A DNA stretch of 64,000 nt, from the NCBI GenBank assembly GCA_914767715.1, contig OU612074.1, forward strand, positions 21,006,062 to 21,070,061. Reading direction: 5' to 3'. This DNA comes from Membranipora membranacea. Taxonomy: Eukaryota; Bryozoa; Gymnolaemata; Cheilostomatida; Membraniporidae. A model generated the notes under the pieces. The model saw nothing but the letters and a program-made list of their open reading frames with translations. It did not search any database and had not been told where the DNA came from. Position numbers and translations under genes: made by a program. The stretch's first letter is position 1; each line of letters begins with the position of its first letter. This document shows, one piece after another, positions 43,401-55,114 of this stretch.

Positions 43401-46400
43401 CAAATTTAATCAGCAACAATATAGATAGCTATGAAAATTAGATAGGTGTTGAATGTCTACTGATCACCACTGAGTGCATTCAGCCAAACTCAATTATCTT
43501 ATCTGAACTACAAATTAATGACTATCATGCTTCCTCACTTGTCATTTTCAGTGAGATAAATGACGTTAAGTAAAGTGTTGATTGAAAACGCATCATCTCG
43601 GATCAGACATAACACGTATCCGACCCAGTTTGTGGTTGGATCCGAGGTCAAATATCCGAATTTCAATTCCAACCTCAAGAGGTCGTTCCACCCCTAGTCG
43701 CAGGTTGATTATTGACCAAATAAAATAGAATAGAGTAATTACCTTGTGCCTTCAGTGGTCCGAAAATGACAGCTAGACCTCCAGCTAATGTCAGACCTCC
43801 AACAACACCAAATGGAGTGAAAAATCCACCATACTGTAAACAAAGATTGTATGACCAGGAGTTGTTCAGGCAAAGATAGTTATATAAAGTTTAGAAAATT
43901 ACGGGACGGTGATTTACATGAGTAATTAACCTGTCGGTGTTACAAATTACGTGACTCCCCTGAGAGGCTGCAATTTTATATATACAATGAAATATAAAAA
44001 GTCTTGCAAGACCATTAAACAGATCATTTTACATGTATTGTAAATTAAATTTAGGAAACTCCCTGCTGAGATCAGGTATGATCAACTTTGAGTATATTTT
44101 TAGCTGTCCCCTCCTCCGATTAGAATCGAAATAAGCCAGAACACAAGCAAAGCCTGATCTACGACTAAGTAGGGCAAATCAGCTGCCTTAGTTAGTATGT
44201 CTCGCTAAATGTGTTTTAATACTAAGTAATTATGAACTGTTTTCTTGTGAACCAAATCTAAATCTAAAAGCGATTTCATCCACTCAGATGAACTACAATA
44301 CCTCAATATATCCATAGATCAAGACATAGTATCTCATGAAAGTGACATAATCACATTACAGATAGATACCTAATCTAAGAGGAGATATAACATTGCAACC
44401 TACAAAACTGACAGTTGCATTTACAGTATACCACAATACAGATAGCTTCCAGGAGTGAGCCAATTGTATACTGACATCGAAGGTAATAATAAAAGGGAGG
44501 GGAAGTAAGGCAAGGAGTAAAAGAGTCATTAACACGCATAGTCAAGACACAATGTCATTTGCCAACTACCTCTCATAAAACCAGTCAACTATATTCTCGT
44601 ACCTATTATCACATGTAGTTACTCATAACTCACTGCATAATAAAGTTAGCCTTGCGGTTGGAGGGTTGTATCAATGATCTGACAATCAGGGCACTATTTC
44701 CATGCATGGCCACTGGTAAGCGTTGAGAAGAAGGATGCTCCAATAGGTACCAGCGCTTTATGCGATGTAGGTCATCCTAAGCCAGAGCTAGATATTGAGT
44801 GCTTGAAATGGTGACCCGTAATAATGCAGTGACAACTGCTTAGAATTTACGCATGTAGATTGAGTTTGGCAGTATATAAATAAACCCATTATTACGATTA
44901 TTATCATAGCTACAATTATTATTTAGTAATACCTAAACTCACATCATACAGGAGGCCTCCTAGCCCTGGTCCAATTGTATATCCAAGCCCTAAACTCATC
45001 TCAGCAAATCCCTAAAAGATATCAAGGATTGATGCATAAATGCACAGAGTTCAAAGGTTGATTATTTACAATATATGAAGATAAAACCTTGCTAAAATTA
45101 GTACGACAATAACAAACGTGTTTGATGGTAAAGGAAAGCATGATGATAATTGTGATATTTTCTGATGATCAAGGACAATCACATTAAAGAAAAAGTATGA
45201 TCCATCAAATCAGACAATACTGTTGGTGGAGAGTCGGTCTGAAGTATTGCCTGGCAAAATATTGTTGTTGAATTTATGGTAGCATTACCAAAATTCAGCA
45301 ATGCTGCCAATAAAATTAGCATAAAATTGCTCCTTTGATATCGTAACAGGTGCTTACTCACAGTAACTAATGCTAGATGATCAGGGAATGCAAGTGCGAG
45401 GATTGCATCGTTGGCTATACAAGTCATTGAGACTGCGAGTGCGTTAACTGCCCGAAGAGTTATACATAGGGCAATGAACAAAGCAGTGTTCTCACACCAA
45501 TATAAACATCTGCAATCGAAATAAAGACAAATACATCTGTATGAATACAAACATATATATATATATATATAATTTTTTACATGTTTATAATAATGATTAG
45601 TTTCAAGAAACTAAAGACTTCTTGGAGAATGAACGCAAGTGCTTATCATGCTAGCTGTTTGACTAGTGTGGAGAAGAACACTACTGTATCGAGTGTTGAG
45701 TGAACAGAGTCAAGCGAATGTGGAGTTGAGATCACAAACTTAAATACGAAATATTCCCAGTAAATAAGATGCGTTTAATAAAGAGGATGTTACAATATGA
45801 TACGGTCTGACCCCCTAAGCAGCTAATAGTGAATGAGTCTTACCCAAACAGGAACAAACATAGGCTTGAGACGAAACTTCCACTACAGGACATCCACCTT
45901 ACAGTCAGTCTCGGGGCCTAGTGCGAAAATAATGGAGCACAACTGGTGAGTTTTATTAACAACATTAATTGGTTCATCAAAATGGCTCAATTTTGACAAC
46001 TGTAATAATGTATCATCTAGCTAAAACAAAGCTTAAGGGAATATGAATTCAAAATTGATATATCTCTGTGATGAAAACTTGAATTTTGATTGAGGAGCGA
46101 GATTGCTGGCAATGGGCTGTATACTGATATACTTGATGGTTTTTTCATGATCAGCAATCCTGTTTATTTTATCACTTTTATCTGTGTATCCATACCAGCG
46201 ACCCTAACTTACCAGAACGCCAAATACCGGAGAGACTAAGAACACAACAAGCTCATATATTCCAAATATAAATCCAATAGTGAGAGGGTTTGTGCCTTTT
46301 CTAGCTGCCTCTTGAGGGAAGAATGATGCCAGAAGTGAGTACTCCATTTTAGCTAACATAAGCAGGCTGTTATGAGTGATAAGTATGATCCATTGTTCTC

Positions 46401-46545
46401 TCGTCCATTTCTGGTTGGATGCCGGAGGCTTGTCATCATCAGATCTCTTATAGATACATTGTTTATCTGATAAAAGCTGCAAGCTCTCTTCATTTGCGGC
46501 AAAACTGGATACGGACTCCAAATTAAGATTATCCTCCCTCGTCAT
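40462..46545 (-). CDS. SLC18B1: SLC18B1-like MFS transporter, 11 exons, 461 residues
   Basis: Exons (high to low): 46545-46213, 45917-45844, 45509-45362, 45011-44943, 43833-43743, 42491-42349, 42047-41952, 41628-41531, 41227-41132, 40928-40760, 40530-40462. All use GT-AG and the phases agree, giving 1386 bases including TGA. The product length matches vertebrate SLC18B1 (about 456). After a hydrophilic N-terminus of about 50 residues, helix 1 follows WTREQWIILI. The antiporter motif C appears as SLGLGYTIGPGLGGLLYD. Other family-like stretches are YFGASVALIYLDPIISPWLE and ETSSYSLGAFVGPVIASH. The known family is a vesicular polyamine transporter of the drug/H+ antiporter type; the same role here is inferred. 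A hAT MITE sits in the 42492-43742 intron. The assignment could instead be another SLC18-type paralog. Confidence 0.9.
42741..43696. mobile_element. hAT-type MITE, 956 bp, in an intron of the transporter gene
   Basis: The ends 'taggggtggaacg' (42741) and 'cgttccaccccta' (to 43696) are exact inverses. They are flanked by 'gtcacagg' (42733-42740) and 'gtcgcagg' (43697-43704), an 8-bp target duplication with one change. Just inside, both ends carry repeated 'ggatcggat/atccgac' runs. The ORF at 43225-43428 is internal and without a domain. The element lies between exons at 42491 and 43743, within about 50 bp of the latter. Confidence 0.85.
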
Positions 46546-46599
46546 GACAGCTATCTGATTATTGTATTGACCAGTCCTGTTTTGTATTGTTTATGCTAA

Positions 46600-47320
46600 A
46601 AGAAACATTCATATCAGATAAACATGTCATTATTGTAAAATAACATAATATGATGCAATGAAAGCAAATGTTAAGGCAAATTGACTGCCATATTGAGTGT
46701 TCAGTTCATTCATGTGGAGTTAATATGTTACTATTTATAATTGTGTGAGGTTCAATTATTACGATAATTCATTACAATTATAGGTAATAGGAGAGAAGTG
46801 AAGAATCTGAACTTGGACATACAATAAATGTGTACTTGAGAAACAAATGGAGTGTCTCACGACACATCAGTGAGCCTTATGTTTTTCAAAGAGGAATGCA
46901 GTGTGTCATTCTCCCGCCCTCAGCGCAACAACACAAGAATAGACCCTATGTTGATTGAAATGAAATCTGAGAATAAGATGTTGTTATAATGACAGAGATG
47001 AGTTAGTTAGAGAGATGAATGTGCCATCTTTGGTACTATTTTGGTGAAACTTGGATTTATGAAACCACTCAAACTGAACAGATGATATCGTCCTTTATTC
47101 GGCCATTAAGTCAAATACCCGTTAAGTAGCATGTCAACTGTGGAATGGCATAATGAAAATTGTGTACCACTCCTATTAATCCTACTTTTTTGAGGATGTT
47201 TAAGTAGCACAAACAGTCAGGGAGTGGGATCCGCTGGAGTTGTAGGTAAAATATACTGTTAGTGAAGAGTTTGACACTGGTCCACCTGGTAGTAGTGGTT
47301 GCTGTAACAATACATATATA
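46600..47320. other. Upstream region of the transporter gene; no element recognised
   Basis: This is the 5' flank of the SLC18B1-like gene. The transcription start could not be placed: no convincing TATA box or 5' non-coding exon was found. Confidence 0.4.
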
Positions 47321-47325
47321 GCATT

Positions 47326-47791
47326 ACTGGTGGGGCTCCCCGCGTATTTTACTGAGGATTGAAGATTGAGTGTTTTAAAGTTGAAAAAAAGATTTAGTCA
47401 GTTTAAATGAAAAATCAATGAAAGATTTTAGACTGGAATTCAGTCCAACAATTTGGAGTTAGCTAGTCAGATAAGGTGCTTTGAACAAACAACTCTTTTT
47501 TTTTTTTTCTATGCACTAGGTCTTATTTGACCGCCCTATTTAACGGGCCCCCTTAAGCTCGGGTGGCTTGTGTGGGGTAGTACCCTATACCCCTTGCCCT
47601 TAAACTCATCAGCCTATCAAAACAAACCAAAACCCAAGCACATGGGTCATTCTAAGCAGAAATGAGTAGATAACACCACGGTCCAGTTTTTTTGAAGAAT
47701 AAAGTCTGAAGATGAGAGTTTAAAATTGAAGATTGCTCTTTCTTCTCTGAAGAAATTGAAGACAGCTTTGTGTGCAGGGAGCCCCACTGGT
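47326..47791. repeat. Foldback with 15-bp inverted ends
   Basis: 'actggtggggctccc' at 47326-47340 is exactly inverted at 47777-47791. The interior has a T14 run and repeated 'gaagattgag'/'tgaagatgag'. No clear target duplication. Probable MITE. Confidence 0.7.
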
Positions 47792-47865
47792 AGCTTACCT
47801 GAGCTAGCTCTGAAAACCTTGATGTATGTATTTTCTTACGTCTCACAGATCCAAACAGATAGCAT

Positions 47866-48263
47866 CAGTGGTGGAAATGGGCCTATACGGTGTATAAGAA
47901 GTTAACATCAATGCCTATACACCTTCAATAAGTGTAAAGGCACTTATAACCTATCCCTGCTGTGCACTTTGTATGCTTGGATAAGTTTGTTTATGTTGTA
48001 TTGTAGGGTTTGTTTACTTTTACTTTACTGTTTGCTTCAGTCAAAACATGCTCTTAGATTTAGGCTCAACAAGTCAAAAAGATACACCAGAAACACTGTA
48101 ATTAGGGCACAAATATCAAACAAATTCTCGGGGGTGAACCCCCTCACCCCCTTCACCGGGAGGTCGCTGCGCCCCTCCCGGACCCACCACGCAGCGGGCT
48201 ACGCGTTGGATTGATCTCAATGTTTGGTGTATAGGCACTTATTTATTTCCATTTCCACCACTG
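47866..48263. mobile_element. hAT-type MITE, 398 bp, with 8-bp TSD
   Basis: The ends are 'cagtggtggaaatgg' and, reverse-complemented, 'cagtggtggaaatgg', followed by loosely inverted 'gcctatac'. Flanks are 'gatagcat' (47858-47865) and 'gataacat' (48264-48271). Inside is a GC-rich patch 48128-48205 ('gggaggtcgctgcgcccctcccgg') resembling those at about 23460 and 24600. Confidence 0.85.
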
Positions 48264-48279
48264 GATAACATATGAGGGA

Positions 48280-51200
48280 ATAGCCAAAACATGGAGATTG
48301 TTTTTCAATTGTTGCAACAATGATTATCCCTAACACTAATTGTTACTGTGATGAAAAATTTCCAAATTATTGACGGAAAAAATAAAGCTGTAATCCAAAA
48401 TAACAATGCTGATCCTTTCATCCACCAAGGACTATACCTCTTTTATCTTTAGCTGAATAAAATTAGTTTTTCATGTTTTTTGTAATTTTGCAGTTATTAT
48501 TAATGGACTGAAAGAACAGAACTTATCATTCTATATCAGAGACGGGTGTATTGTGTGGCACTACCTCACCAGATACTCATCATCCTCCTCCAGCTGCCGA
48601 CAACCATAGAGTTAAACCCTGCTACGCACTCATTAAATTGTTGGGGTACAATAGAAACCAGCCTTCGTATATTTAGAGCTACAATGCAATAAAACTAATC
48701 TAATTTAACTCTTAAGAATGTCACGAGACCAGCTTACAGCTCACCAGTGGTTAGCGTGACTATGATAAGATTCCAGTTATAATCCCATTAAAGTGCATAC
48801 CTGGGGTATCGCAGATCACAGCCTTCTATATACCTGAAGCTACAATGCAATAAATCTATCTTTAGCCAAATGTTTTGAATTACACAAGATCCGCTAGTTT
48901 CACCAGTGGTTGGCCTGCTATTCTAAACTGAATCTATTGGTTATTTAACCCATGATACTTCAGCTCAGTCCGTACATCCAAGATCCTACATTTAGATGTT
49001 GAAATGTTAATATCATGATTTTTAGTACACATTAAATCAGCTGATCAGTAGAAGCCAACCCCACATAAATGAGAGATCACGATGTATGATAAGCTTGGTG
49101 ACATATGTTCCTAAATTATGATGGCTGCTTACTCTTATGATCACTTTGTCTATTGTGGACATCATAGGGTATCGTACTGATCAACCACCGTCACACCCAG
49201 TCTTATATTCAGTGACACTACCGTCATATAACAAAACACCAGTTTCACGTCTAGGTGTTATGCACTAAAACTTTCAGTGATGTAGTGATGTAGTTAGCTA
49301 GAAGGTTTCCTTCCCTGTTAAAGTATTAGACAGCTTCCACTAATAACCTGATATGTATTTTTGGGTTTTTTAGCATTGCGTTATATTCCTATTCACTGCT
49401 TTTTATTGTATTGATTGACTGTAAAGATAATTTGTTGGGAAAAAATTAATTTGGCATCTGTAAAATTGTTTTGGGAGCAATGCCAACAAGATATTCACAT
49501 GAGAACATTGAGAATCCTAAACGATGACCAAAGTCCTACAGAAAATTAATTGCTCGGGCAAATTCAGATGAAGACTGGAGATTCTTAATGTTAAAATTCT
49601 AGTATTGCGCTTCTGTTTACAAGTAGAGCCATCTCAAGTTAGAATAATTCATTTGTAATGGCATATGGAAAGCTTGAAATCTTTCTTACTCTTATTGTAG
49701 AGTTGCCTTATATTAAACAACTTAGTTTTTTTTCTAAAATTGCATGAAACATGTAAATAAAAATGAACAGAATCTGAAAACTGGTAAAATGAGAAATAAT
49801 CTATGGTAACTTAGTTATCAAAGAAAGTTACAAAACAACAGAAAACCTGTGAACTGCTTCATTACAATATCTACATCGATAGCCATCTTGAATGCAAAAG
49901 CACATTGTCTTTTTTTGTCCACTCATAATTTTGCAGTTTCTGATCCATACATAGTTAAGTTTTCTTTAGTATTGTGGCGATGGTAAAAATAGTGGCTTAT
50001 GACGGTAGTATGAGGTGAGGTGATGTCTTTGAGTGAAAATTACAAACAAAAGTGATGTGAAAAAATAAAAACACGTCCTTGCATGGTTTGGGTCTAACAT
50101 TAGTATTTGTTATATTGTGGTGTTGTGTATTGATGGCAATTAGTTATACATCAATAAGACGGATATTGTTTGTTTTTCATAGAGCCATTATATTATATGC
50201 TTCTTGCTCCAAACAGGATATGGGTTGTGTACAGGCAATACTGTGCCTACATAGAGTTATAGTAAATAACATGAGGAGTTAAGACAACTCCAAAATACCA
50301 CAGTATTGTAATGAAGCTACCTATGTCACAACTATATTTGACAGTGGTGATGCTTATTCAAAGGCTAAATTCTGGTTTTCGTAGGAACAAAAAATATCAG
50401 AAGAGCTTTGAATCTCAATTCTTATCAGTATAATTATAACAAAGTTACTATGCACATTGCCAACAATTTTTAAATTTCAAATGCATAAAAAACAATATGT
50501 AATTAATCATCATCAATCCTCAAATAAGAGCCTGTGTTGTAGAGACTCGATGGAAACTCAAATAATCATTGTTTGCATTGTGTGATATCTTAACGTATTT
50601 ATTATTATTTAAGAAACTTTTGGCATAGTTTGTCACTAAAAGTTTGTCAGATGGTGCAATCATTAAGCGTGCTTGTTTTTCACTGGCAGGCGATTGGTGG
50701 GGGTAAAAGGTTCACCTCTCACTGGGGGAGCTTCCAAAGGTGCAATTTTCGAGCCCAAGGCTCCCCCAGGTGTGGACATAATCTTAGATATTAAGATACT
50801 ATAATACTTTTCACTCCATAATTTGACCTCACACACATTTGAGCCCCTGGAGAAGCTAAATTGAAACAGGCTTCCACTTTGAACCACAATTCTTTCCAGC
50901 TCATATATTATAAGTTCCCTCCGCTCCAAAAAAACAAACAAACAACTCAAACTCCAACAAAACGAGCTTTGTTACTGCAGTTGCAACTGCAGTATGGGAT
51001 GAGTGCGGGTTTTGAAGTTATACGGAGTGGAGATTGGATGAACGTTTAGGTCTTTATTGGTGTATTGGCATCGTAAAACTGTAATAAAGATTGTGCTTAT
51101 AAAGTTTTGGTCTTAGAGACAATCGGTGCCATCAATTGGAAGAAAAATAAACATGAAATGTAAATGCAAATTGCATCAAAAACATAAGGCAAATTACATC

Positions 51201-51780
51201 AAAACATACAAACCAAAAATACTTTATATATATTTACCTCAGTGCTCCTTATGGATATTATATCCTTCATTTACTCTATTGCTGATAATAATATAATGGC
51301 AAAGATGTTCACTCATCTGTCAGCAAACCCGCACTGAAAGGCAATTATAATTAACAACGCCGGGCCCTGCACTACACTCAGCTATCACAACAAGACAATG
51401 GCTCGCGTCACAAATAGCAATTACTAGCTAGCCCCCAGACCAGATCCAGGATTGGGGCGCCAATAATACCCCGCACTGACCCGCAGTCACAAGCTTCATA
51501 GTGAGTTTTTTTCTCTTTGTGACACCTGAAGCTTGAAATTCTAAGCTTGGGTTTAAATCTGTAAATTATAAACAGTATTGGTTTGTTGTAGTAACAGCAG
51601 GAAATACAATCATCAATCAGGAAGAGACTAGTTTATTCTAAAAAAATAAATTCACTTATCTAGGAACATTTCTTTGTCTGGCATGTAGATGTGTGTAACT
51701 GAATACCAGTTATTAAACATTCATGTGATGAGACTAAGAAGCAATATACTTGAATTGATTCATTCCTGAACCAAACTAAC
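48280..51780. other. Intergenic, no recognised gene
   Basis: AT-rich throughout. A perfect 20-bp palindrome 'actgcagttgcaactgcagt' lies at 50974-50993, and a hairpin 'tgggggagc...gctccccca' at about 50729-50769. The minus ORF 50950-50663 spans that hairpin and has no domain. Sequences near 48600-48900 repeat phrases such as 'gctacaatgcaataaa' twice (about 48685 and 48840), suggesting an old duplication. Confidence 0.5.
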
Positions 51781-51790
51781 AACAGCTAAC

Positions 51791-54276
51791 ATGGATACCT
51801 ACAATCTTACAGTATTGAGAGACAATTTTTTAGCTGAGAGAATCAGTGACAATTGTGTCATTAATACACAAAATGGATTCTGCGACCAATCATCAGATAA
51901 CTGTGCTCGGAATATGGGGAGCAAGATTGTTCAATGTGATTTCGCGATGAGAATCAGCGCAATTCTGGCAGGAATCATGTCAGGCCCAAGAAGAGTTTTC
52001 AGAGGAAACAGGTTCTTCCTAGCTCTAGCCATAGTCTGGCACTTATTCTTTGCTGTAATATATACGACAGCCACATGTTTGGGCCTTGTGTTTGGCTGGG
52101 ATAAATCAGCTGACTTTGAACTGATTACCTTTGGAAAGTTTGTAACCTATGTCATACTAAATGGATATTTGGCATTGAGTTCATGGAGTTTCTTATTTCT
52201 CTCTCACCTAAAATGTGGTATGGTTACGTACTATGAGTGTCTTATCACTCTCGAGCAAAATTTTGGTAAATTAAACATCATGCCGAGTTACAGGAAAAAT
52301 AAGATACTGCAATTCATACTTGTCGGTATTTCATGGTGTTTCTTTGTTGTGACCTTCGGATCATATCTTCCAAAGTTTGCCAGCCCCTCTTATGATGATG
52401 AGATCTTAGGAACTGTCATAGATCACACTAGGACATCGGGAGAAGCCATACTTCTGAAGATTATCAACAGGCTGGCTATACTCACGATGACTCTTCAATG
52501 GAGCTTTGGATATTCATATTACGCAAGTATATGTACTACCATATGGGTTCTTGGTACCAATTTTAACAGCGCACTAGAGAAAGAAGTAAAGACCTCACCT
52601 GCAAAAGTCTTCAAAAACTTAGAAACATACCGCCTGATTCACTTATCAATCTGTGAACTTGTTGAGCAAGTAGATACATTACTGAAATGGAATTTTGGGA
52701 TTGTCGTTTCTGCGAATATGGTTCAGCTGTTATGCCTTCTTTACATAGCATCATATAATGGAGTCAACCAATGGATATCCAGTGTTCTTATGATAGCGTG
52801 TTCACTGTCTAGTCTCATATTCTTCTGTAATCTTGCTCATTGTGTGGTGAGTGTTCTATTTTATTGAACTATTTCAGGGGTATATTTGACTGTATGGAGC
52901 ATTAGAATTGAGGCCATGAGGCATTTAATTAGTTGGTGTCGTTACAACATTGAGTTATGAAGTCGCATTGGTGTTATCATGCCTGGTGTTTTATTGATAA
53001 TCTTTTATAACAATTTGCGTCTAAAAATTGCAATAGCAATAGCAAAAAGCAGCTTGTCCAAGAAAAATTTTCAAAAACACATCAGCATGAAATTGAACAT
53101 GATCAAAATTGAACAAGGTACCGACATCAACCCTGGTTAAGTATTAAATATATGGAATTAATTTATGTTGAGTAGTAGTGAACCCCTAGGCAGTGGGTGA
53201 TTAAAAGCACAGGAGAGTGTGTTGGATTGTGACATATACCGTTAAGTCAAACAAACTTTTTTCTTGTAGACAAGATCATGCTATGGATCGTTGCAGAAGT
53301 TAGCACAAGCTAGTGTTCAAATAACAAGTCAGCATACATACCAGGTAGATTTTCGATAACAAGACTTCTCTATCCTGACATTATATGATCAGAACAGGAA
53401 CCCATTGTTGGCTCATGAGAGTTAACTTTCCTTTCAAATCAAGAATACCTAAGAAATCAGCATGTATATACTAGATATGTTTTTATCAATAAGAAATGTA
53501 CAGCTGAAAGAATCTGGGAGGAGGTGCCTTAGATAGCCCTGATATAATCAATTTGAAGTTCTCTATGTTTTAGATGCAGTTGTTTTTGAATAGAGTACAG
53601 CTTGGGCAAACCTTGACAGCAGCATGTTTGTTTGACATAAATAAGGACTTTGGTATAACGGTAAGAATAGGGATGACAAGCAAGCACGATACAGTGATCA
53701 CGTTAATACATTATTGTATTGTACGTATATTTCTGATCGATAGAGAGTGAATTGATTCTCTGAGCACTACATAGAATTTGGTGGGTCAACATGAGTTGAT
53801 ATTACTGGTTAAAAGATAATACTTCATGAACATGAAAAACCGCATTAAGTGTTCATTGTAAAAAATAAAACTTTATATGTTACTGATTGCCTAGATTGCT
53901 ATTTGCTATTTCGATCATGTATTGATCAGTGTTTTATTACATAGGTATTCGGTCGGACTGTAATTTTTCAGGTGCAATCCTCATTGCAGAGCAATGGCAT
54001 GAGGATTGCAGCTAAAAATGACAGTGCGATGACAAGCGATGTAGGTCCCTCGCTGAAGAATTGATTAAAATTTCTAGATTCGTTTGTAAAGAATTAAAAT
54101 CAAGATTTTGTTTATTGAACAGAATGTAATTGTGTTGGTGATTAAAGCAATTTTCCTTTCAGTTGACTGGATTTATTATAAGTTACTACATTGTGATGGT
54201 TCAGTTTAATGGTACTTCACCAGGAGGAGAGAACTTCGGTTTGACTTGTAACTGTAGTCACAATATCACTTACTAG
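51791..54276 (+). CDS. Gustatory-receptor-like (GRL) 7TM protein, 4 exons, 443 residues
   Basis: Exons are 51791-52846 (352 codons), 53270-53344 (25), 53574-53660 (29) and 54163-54276 (37 plus TAG), all joined by phase-0 GT-AG introns. The start ATGG follows 'gctaac'. Hydrophobic segments lie at about residues 74-103, 113-139, 172-195, 227-256, 302-322 and 328-350, with the last in exon 4. Conserved insect-Gr/GRL features are YRLIHLSICELVEQVD before TM5-6, LTAACLFDINKDFGIT (the 'glF.id..l' block) and SYYIVMVQF, equivalent to the C-terminal TYxxxxxQF. In the family these are ligand-gated channels or receptors with a cytoplasmic N-terminus; ligand and tissue are unknown. It appears intact. Splice joins were made by eye. 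Confidence 0.85.
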
Positions 54277-54279
54277 GCT

Positions 54280-55100
54280 AGAAGGAGGAGTTGGTGTATA
54301 GAAACTGAACTTTGTCTTACCCAACCATATATGATTTGCATCAGGCCTGATATATAAAATATATGTTATTAAAGTAAGGAGAGAAATATTGTGTTTGGAT
54401 GTATACAGATTAAGCCTTAAACATAAACTCTGGATCACTTTTTAATCATTTTGGCATATGTAGATGGACACTATTTTACTGAATTGCATCGATCTGGAGT
54501 CTCAAGGGAGATATGAACATAATTTTCAATGCTACCATGGTTCATTAAGTTTTGAGAGGAGAAAATTTTGCATTCACTTTTCCAGAATTGACATATTAAT
54601 TGTAGTTTATTGCTTGTGAGACGTGATGATTACTTTTGGATATGTAAATCTGTTCAGTATGAATCTGCTTACGGTGTTTGCCAACATTATTAAACACTAT
54701 GACCACCATTGGATTATAGAAAAATCAATACAAGTGCAACATGGTTCATCAGTGGTCACAAAATAGAGCACTGCTTCATTTGTAGCGGCTTGCTATCAGA
54801 ACAGATACCAAGGCTTAGAGTCAACATGCTCACAGCTTTCTTTCATGATAACAATTATTAGGACTGATGGTTGATAGCAAGAGGCCAGGATTTCGGTATC
54901 CTAAGTTTATCTTTGGTCAAGTAGCCACAAAACAGTATGGAGATTTGGTAGTCAAAAAGAAGCTTTCCAGATAAGATATTGCTTTCTGCTTGCCTTTTAT
55001 GGCAATTCATTCAATCTAGTGCTCACCATCAACACATTGCATAAGAAACATACCACTTGAGCCATGTTCATACATCTTCAACAAGCTATGGTGTTTAGCC
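54280..55100. other. 3' flank of the GRL gene; no further gene seen
   Basis: An ATTAAA at about 54366 could serve as polyadenylation signal for the GRL transcript. The minus ORF 54438-54217 overlaps the GRL last exon and is a shadow. Confidence 0.4.
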
Positions 55101-55114
55101 AAATAAATCAACAA

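Noticed and set aside
45179-45550. 123-codon minus ORF as a separate gene
   Set aside because: It is transporter exon 3 (45362-45509) plus intron read-through on both sides.
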